Part shown: positions 58,540 through 64,000 of the stretch, in pieces
Layout: the number at the start of each line of letters is the position of its first letter
Position numbering within the stretch: the first letter of the stretch is position 1
Assembly: GCA_014871385.1 (NCBI GenBank)
Contig: CM026427.1
Location: 1,670,068-1,734,067 of the forward strand
DNA: 64,000 nucleotides
Direction of reading: 5' to 3'
Source of the DNA: Ceratodon purpureus
Taxonomy: Eukaryota > Streptophyta > Bryopsida > Pseudoditrichales > Ditrichaceae
Notes under the pieces: generated by a model
What the model saw: only the letters and a program-made list of their open reading frames with translations
Databases searched by the model: none
Told to the model about the DNA's origin: nothing
Translations under genes and position numbers: made by a program

Positions 58540-59724
58540 TGAGTGCGCCGGATTGCAGATCATGAGAATTTAAGGAGATTCAGGAAGAGCTTGTGCCTCT
58601 GGAGTATGCGCTCTGAGAGCACTGCCAAGTGTTTTATTTGGGGAAGAAGCAAACTTTTGAATGTCATTGACACCGAATGCCATTGATACCGAATGCAGGG
58701 TGCGCATGCCATTGAGACTGAATGCAGGGTGCATGCAATGTTTCTTAGTGCTGTAAAAATATGTACATATTATATAAACATGTAGAGTTTTGTCCGTCTG
58801 TTCGTCTTTTCAGCAGTGTCGTGCTGTTGGATCGAAGGAGTGTGCGATCCCATATTTTGTAGGGAGGGAGGGCTTTGTCGATTCGGTACTGAAGCCCATG
58901 TTCGTAGACAGTTGTAACCGTTGTCTTGCCCTGTTCATGGGACTTGTTTGTACAACTGTTCATAGTTTGAACAACTGTAAGTTGTACTTGGATCGGCATT
59001 TAATGTTCTTGTGGGCAGGTATTTGAATACCTCAAGAACTTTGACGTCAGCTGGGCAGCACCTTTTGGAAAGTTGTAGCTGCTACCCACATCTTCAAATT
59101 TTGCCGGATACAGTTCTGCTTGTAGCCCGGAATATTATACAGAATATGTCGAAATTGCACATTCATGTTGTGGTTATGTGCATGGATTTGCAATTGACAA
59201 AGAATAAAAGTTATTTTACTGTACTCATGAGTGAGCAAATGAAGATTTTTCACTTCATGGTTCAATTCTAGTGCTACGATGGTCGTCGGAGTTGGTTTCA
59301 AGTATTTTTATCCAAGTCTCTCAGTTTTTGGGTGTCACCAATTACAAGGTCAATTGTCGCTCACAAGAACTGTAATTTGTTTCGCATGTGCATCGAGTAT
59401 GTAGCCAGCTTCATACTGAAACATGTGTGCACATCGTTACTATTTATTGTGGCGCTCAGAAATTATGGATGAAGGTCGATTGAACAAGATCCAACACTGC
59501 CCGCTGAAGTCAACTGAAGATTCTCCCGGTCAAACCTTTCGATCTATGCAACCTTGCATCGCAAATGATTTTCGAAATCATAAACATGTAGTAAGAGTCA
59601 TCAACTACGAGATCCTACGGTTACATGACAAATTTACGATCCTTGTCGCTCTGCAATGCTCAAACAACGATTCTGCATTCTCCACCAGTATTCTCTCAGA
59701 ACAATGGATTCGGACGTTAAAGGG
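58540..59724. other. 3' flank inside the piggyBac element
   Basis: A non-coding flank runs from the transposase stop to the right terminus. At 58660-58740 a phrase of the form ATGCCATTGAxACYGAATGCAGGGTGC occurs nearly twice, with a third partial copy. This may be an internal binding or structural repeat. Confidence 0.6.
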
Positions 59725-59728
59725 TTAA

Positions 59729-62265
59729 ACATGCAATAACCATTAATAAAATGAGTGCACCAAAATAATTATTATTCCATATATTTGCGTCTCATTCCAT
59801 AAGATTTAAAATTCATATTGTACATCATGACAAGAAAATGGCTTCAGTCATCTATTCATCGACGCATAAATTAACGTAACCCTCATAGTTCATTCACTCA
59901 TTCCGATGCAACCTCCATCTTGGTTATGCATAGTGTACTTCTCCATAGTACTAAATTCACAATATAATTTGATTTGTAAAAATCAATGCTCGACAATTGC
60001 ATATTGATAGTTTACAAATTGTTTATAATTTTTTCCATCATCAAAATCATATAAACATAAGAAGTATTTTTCATTGATACAATTTTAATTTATTTTATTT
60101 GAAAACAATAAAATATATTATTTTAAAATTTAAAGTCTAATAATAATTTTTGATTAAATCTTCATCAAATAATAAAACGAATTATTGTTTTATTTGAAAG
60201 AATTGTAGTAATTTCAATTATAAGTTATATATTCTGATTACAAAATAATCAAAAATATAAAATGACAATTTCCATGGCAAAAAAATCACACGTCAAAATT
60301 AACTAAAATCATGATATTTTCTTTTATTTTAGTGACATCATCTTGTAAAGTGGAAATTTTACTATGAGATTGCATATATCACCTTGAATATCATCCCATT
60401 CATCTCCAATATCACCCATTTTCTCATGGAAATCGTAAACTCATCGATCAGTCTAAAACTCATGGACTAAATCTGTATTGTACAAATCTCAAATCATGAC
60501 TTTGTTTGCAACTTCAGAAGTGAATCGTCCGAAATCGGCTGAAGCATGATGGACGAGAGTAACATACACCCTGAAATACCAAGACAATTTCCATGGATAG
60601 GCGATAAAGAACTACAAGATTTAGAAATAAAATTATATCTGTTATGTGTTCGTATTTATATACATACATGTCTTATTTTTATTTTTTTTATAATATACAT
60701 ATAAGTATATTTTTATTTTAATAGAAAATCTCTTCTAACATTATGAAATGACATTTTAAAATATTTCATATATATCATGTTTTTCCCAATTTACTATACA
60801 AATAGATACTTTTAATTTAAATCATTACAAAATAAGCTTCCAAAAATCTATTATACAATTGAGCATTGTTGTCTCACTTGACGGTTCCGTGGTGGAATCC
60901 GTCGAGGAGACAACTCACACCTTTAGCATGTGCCTTAGGGACGGCTACGGCAGTGGTGGCGCGGAGGGTGCAGTTGCGAACGGTTTGAAGGAGAAAGAAG
61001 GCGACACATTCTTGCAGTGCTACCTGATCCATGCACACACCATACACAATCTTTCGGAGCTCCTTCCCATGATCTATCCATTTCTTTCCTCAAACTTATT
61101 CTAAGCTTATCGTAATTTGGTCAGCTTGAGGGTTTGAGGTCTTGTGCTTGCGGCTCCAGTGAAGTGATCGCAATCGACTGGTTTGCTGAGCTCGACTCTT
61201 TTGTTGAGTTGTTGCTGCGTTTCTTGAGCTCGGGGAGCAACGCCTCTCGCAGTACAGCTGGGATTTCTTTTTGGAGAGGATGTTTATAGCTTTTGGCTGT
61301 GCGCTTGTGGTGATTGAGTGAGTGCAGGGCGAGGTGATTGCCTTTCGTTTCGTGACGTGATTCTGGCTCAGGAATTCGGAGCTCTGATGGAGCGTTATGG
61401 TTTTGGTAGCTGCGGGGAAGTGGAGGCGTCTTCACGGCTTGGCAGTTCGGAATTCACTACATTTAGGTGCGTGGTGAATTTTTTAGTTCTGGTTAGGGTT
61501 TCGTGCGAGTGGTTTCTCTTACGGAATTTTGAATTGTAATTTTAACTACCAGGAGGTTTGATTAGGTGTTGTGAGTAAATGTCACAAGGAATTGTTGTCG
61601 TTCGTGCGAACATTGCGCGAGATTTGTTATTTTCGTGTGCTTGGAAATGAAATTACAGCAATCAAGAGGTTTTTTGTGCTGTGATTATATTCTGTGGATA
61701 AATCTCAATAAGCAATCATCATTTTTTGTGAGAATTTTTTAGAGATGAGATCATATTCATACGTTACTCGGCTTGATTCGTGTTTTGTAGACTATGGCTT
61801 TCCGCCAATGCGCATTGTTCCAATTTCTTTTGTTTTGTCTATGCAGGGAGATAGCATTGGCATTCAGTGCACTACGTATTAGATGCTAGAGAAAAAAATT
61901 CGATGAAATTGAGATTTAAGTTTCAATTCGTTGTTGAGCTTGGCTGGAGTTGGCTGATGGGGGCGTTGTGATCCAATTTTGCTTGTAGAGAAACGGGTCA
62001 GCTGATTGTTGAGAGAACTGTTGTTTGCGTGACCCTTGAGTGAGTGGCTCTGAAGGTGCGAGTCAATGAAACCGACCATTTCAGCGACTGTGATGAGCTA
62101 ATCTTGATTGAATGATAGTTTAGGTGGTGGGACTAGGGTTCGAGGTATATATCGCTTGCCGATCTTTTTATTAGAACTACAGTGTTTGGCCCTTACACTC
62201 GCATCCTACATTTTTGGGTACATTTTTCTGTTGAAGTGCTGTACATAATTTCTTTGAGCGTCTTG
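59729..62265. other. AT-rich intergenic DNA and upstream region of the P-protein fragment
   Basis: 59729-60850 is very AT-rich with no feature. 60850-61540 is GC-richer; frames here start at TTG or GTG. A possible non-coding or 5' exon ends at TTTAG/GTGCGT near 61467. TAGGGTTT occurs at 61494-61501. No sequence encoding the missing N-terminal 85% of P-protein is visible. Confidence 0.5.
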
Positions 62266-63384
62266 ATGGCAGGAGAGGATGTGACGTACAATGCAAGAAA
62301 TCTTACAGTTATGGTGTGGCAGGATACTGCGGGAATCGAGGCAGAGGATGTGGCGAAGCGTCTGATGGACTACGGTTACCATGCCCCAACCATGTCATGG
62401 CCCGTATCTGGCACTCTGATGATCGAGCCAACAGAGAGCGAGAGCAAGGTGTGTTGTGTGATTTGGAAGTTGTCGAGGAGGAGATGGCGAATAATGAGTA
62501 TTGGCAGGGTTAAAGTGGATGACGTGATGGGAGTAGGTCAGAATGATTTTTGTGTGGCCCTGGTGACTTGGGGTGAGCGGCTGCGTGAAGAGGCACTAAC
62601 ATGCGTTAGTGTTGTGATGGCTCAGGCTGAGTTGGATCGGTTCTGCGACGCTTTGATCTCGATCAGGGAGGAGATCGCAGCAATCGAGAGTGGTGAGGCC
62701 GGGCGCGACGACAACGTACTGAAGGTAGGGGCTTGGTGGAAGGAATGTTATGGAGAAGCTGGGGGGTATTGTTGGTTGTGAATTTGGGCTCGGAGAGAAG
62801 ACGGGTGACGTTGGATGTGTAATTGACATGGTTGTGGTTGTACGAACAGGGTGCCCCACATCCAGCGTCAGTGGTGATTGCCGAGGAGTGGACGAAACCG
62901 TACTCGACGGAGGTTGCGGCATTCCCAGCATCATGGGTCCGTGCATCCAAGTTCTGGCCAACGACAGGTTCGTAGTCGCATTCGTGACCTGAGACGTTGT
63001 TTTATCCTTTTTGCTGGAAAGGGCTTCCTCCGTGCAACGCTCTTAGACATGTTTGTCTTTCATGGTATCTTGTGCATGTGGGAGCGGAGGGAATGAGTAA
63101 ACACACGAAAGGAAAGGAGCTGGTTTGTTATGAGGCGATTGGAGTTGCCGGGTGTTTTGTGGTTGTCTGTATGAATGGATGTGTGAAGTGATACGGATCC
63201 TTTTGAACGGGTGTTGGTTTGAGTGTGGTCGTGAACGGGTGAGAATTTGTAGGTGTTTCCGCGCTGAAGGTTGTGTATGTGGGGTGATGCAGGACGTCTG
63301 GACAACGTATTTGGAGACCGGAACCTTGTATGTACAAACCCGTCGGTGGAAGTTATTGACGAAAAGATGGCGGCAGCCGCTTGA
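62266..63384 (+). pseudogene. C-terminal-only glycine decarboxylase P-protein copy
   Basis: Four exons (62266/62323-62448, 62626-62724, 62850-62967, 63293-63384) encode the final part of the P-protein of the mitochondrial glycine cleavage system. Recognisable blocks are [74 protein letters not shown] and RLDNVFGDRNLVC. The frame is open and all splice sites are good, giving 163 residues if translated from the ATG at 62266. P-proteins are about 1000 residues; the PLP-binding lysine and substrate pocket are absent, so it cannot be a decarboxylase. An acceptor at 62321-62322 matches a family exon boundary, so the codons before it ([18 protein letters not shown]) are probably former intron. It may be a partial gene duplication or a new small gene. 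Confidence 0.82.
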
Positions 63385-64000
63385 GATATAAGGCGTAGTT
63401 TTAACTATCTGCACATATGACCCTTTTCTCTGTGGAGGTTCTAGAGTATGTATGTAATTGATGGAGTTGGCGTGTAACTTTGTATTCTACCGAGGTCGTT
63501 GCTGGCTGGTTGTTTCATCCACCGGAATTCCTTATTCCTCCTGTGATCGGTACGGCATGGTGGTTGTTTAGATGGTATAGCCCCATATTGCGTAGCAGCT
63601 GGATGCCTTACTATTGTGAGGTCCAGCAGTGGATGTAGCAAAGATGCAAATGCTTTTATATGACAATGATTCAAACAGTGGCAACTGGAATTCAATTGTA
63701 AAATAAATTCTTCCTCACATTGAAGAATGTATGGTGTGGTCTGTGGAGCTCTTGCAGTGAGTGATGGTTGTGTGTCAAGTACTGAGTCTCTCTGGGTGTG
63801 TCACACTGGGGAGTGCAATCCGTGAAGGGATGTTGGATTGAAGTGTTTGGAGTTGGTCTCATGGAAGGAGGAATAGTGTATGAATCACAAAGAAGGATGT
63901 AGTTAAATCCTTCTTAGAAGGATAGGCCGTTTCCAGACTCTTCCTGACGCACCCAAATGTGCTAAATTAGGGCATTTAGTAAGCTTTAGTTTTTTTGTAG
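63385..64000. other. downstream region, no gene seen
   Basis: The probable 3' UTR of the P-protein fragment is followed by plain intergenic sequence to the right edge. A minus-strand frame at 63441-63695 has no recognisable domain. Confidence 0.55.

Larger units (their letters stand above)
53498..59728. mobile_element. full-length piggyBac transposon, 6.2 kb, with TTAA target duplication
   Basis: TTAA at 53498-53501 and 59725-59728 flank an element body of 53502-59724 (6223 bp). The left end reads CCCTTTGACGCGCCTGCG; the inverted right end reads CCCTTTAACGTCCGAATCC. They agree at 9 of the first 10 bases and share TCCAT a little further in. The interior carries an intact piggyBac DDD transposase frame (56731-58539) and two upstream frames on the same strand (54250-54810, 54578-55555). 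Intact termini, target duplications and an uninterrupted catalytic frame all suggest recent and possibly active insertion. At 6.2 kb it is longer than the classic 2.5-kb insect element because of the accessory region and long flanks. Confidence 0.9.

Noticed and set aside
60859..61104. 81-codon frame before the P-protein fragment
   Set aside because: It starts at TTG and shows no P-protein or other recognised sequence.
1..64000. CRISPR arrays, rRNA or tRNA genes
   Set aside because: I looked for regularly spaced repeats, rRNA cores and T-loop GGTTCRA motifs with partner arms; none was convincing, and the gene structure is eukaryotic.

Overview
This window is nuclear DNA of a land plant, most likely a bryophyte (moss-like). 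Genes have many short introns, mostly GT-AG. The protein set is plant-typical: ClpX with a plant-type N-terminal extension, a CXE carboxylesterase, an XTNX/TNP-type TIR-NB-ARC protein and glycine decarboxylase P-protein sequence. Intergenic DNA is AT-rich with many DNA transposons and no bacterial-style operons. The species call is inference from gene content and architecture.

Layout. Left edge: 5' end of a short-chain dehydrogenase (minus strand, cut by the window edge). 0.5-5.6 kb: AT-rich, non-coding. 5.85-8.4 kb: six-exon plastid or mitochondrial atypical SDR (At1g32220/Coq11-like). 9.3-10.6 kb: three-exon CXE esterase on the minus strand. 11-18.5 kb: repeat-rich block holding a 350-bp piggyBac-type MITE with TTAA duplications, a second MITE with ~33-bp inverted repeats, and a 2.2-kb non-autonomous CACTA element with a GGG duplication. 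19.0-21.9 kb: DUF1640 (FMP32/CCDC90-like) mitochondrial coiled-coil protein. 23.3-30.9 kb: 22-exon SNF2 ATPase of the CHR24/ERCC6L (PICH) type. 31.6-32.8 kb: small uncharacterised three-exon gene. 34.6-39.7 kb: 15-exon organellar ClpX. 41.4-41.7 kb: 311-bp Mutator-type MITE with a 9-bp duplication. 42.4-46.35 kb: TIR-NB-ARC protein without LRRs. 51.0-52.7 kb: uncharacterised two-exon gene on the minus strand. 53.5-59.7 kb: apparently complete 6.2-kb piggyBac element with TTAA duplications, an intact DDD transposase reading frame and two upstream accessory frames. 62.3-63.4 kb: C-terminal-only copy of glycine decarboxylase P-protein with its introns retained.

The host genes look like an ordinary mix with no shared pathway; three products (ClpX, DUF1640, P-protein) belong to mitochondria-associated families. 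The most unusual content is the transposon set. A seemingly autonomous piggyBac element shares its terminal sequence with a MITE 41 kb away, which suggests a transposase/MITE pair. Its acidic accessory frame carries a Tudor-like segment and may be spliced onto the transposase. All exon boundaries are hand-read from splice signals, frame continuity and family conservation, without transcript evidence.
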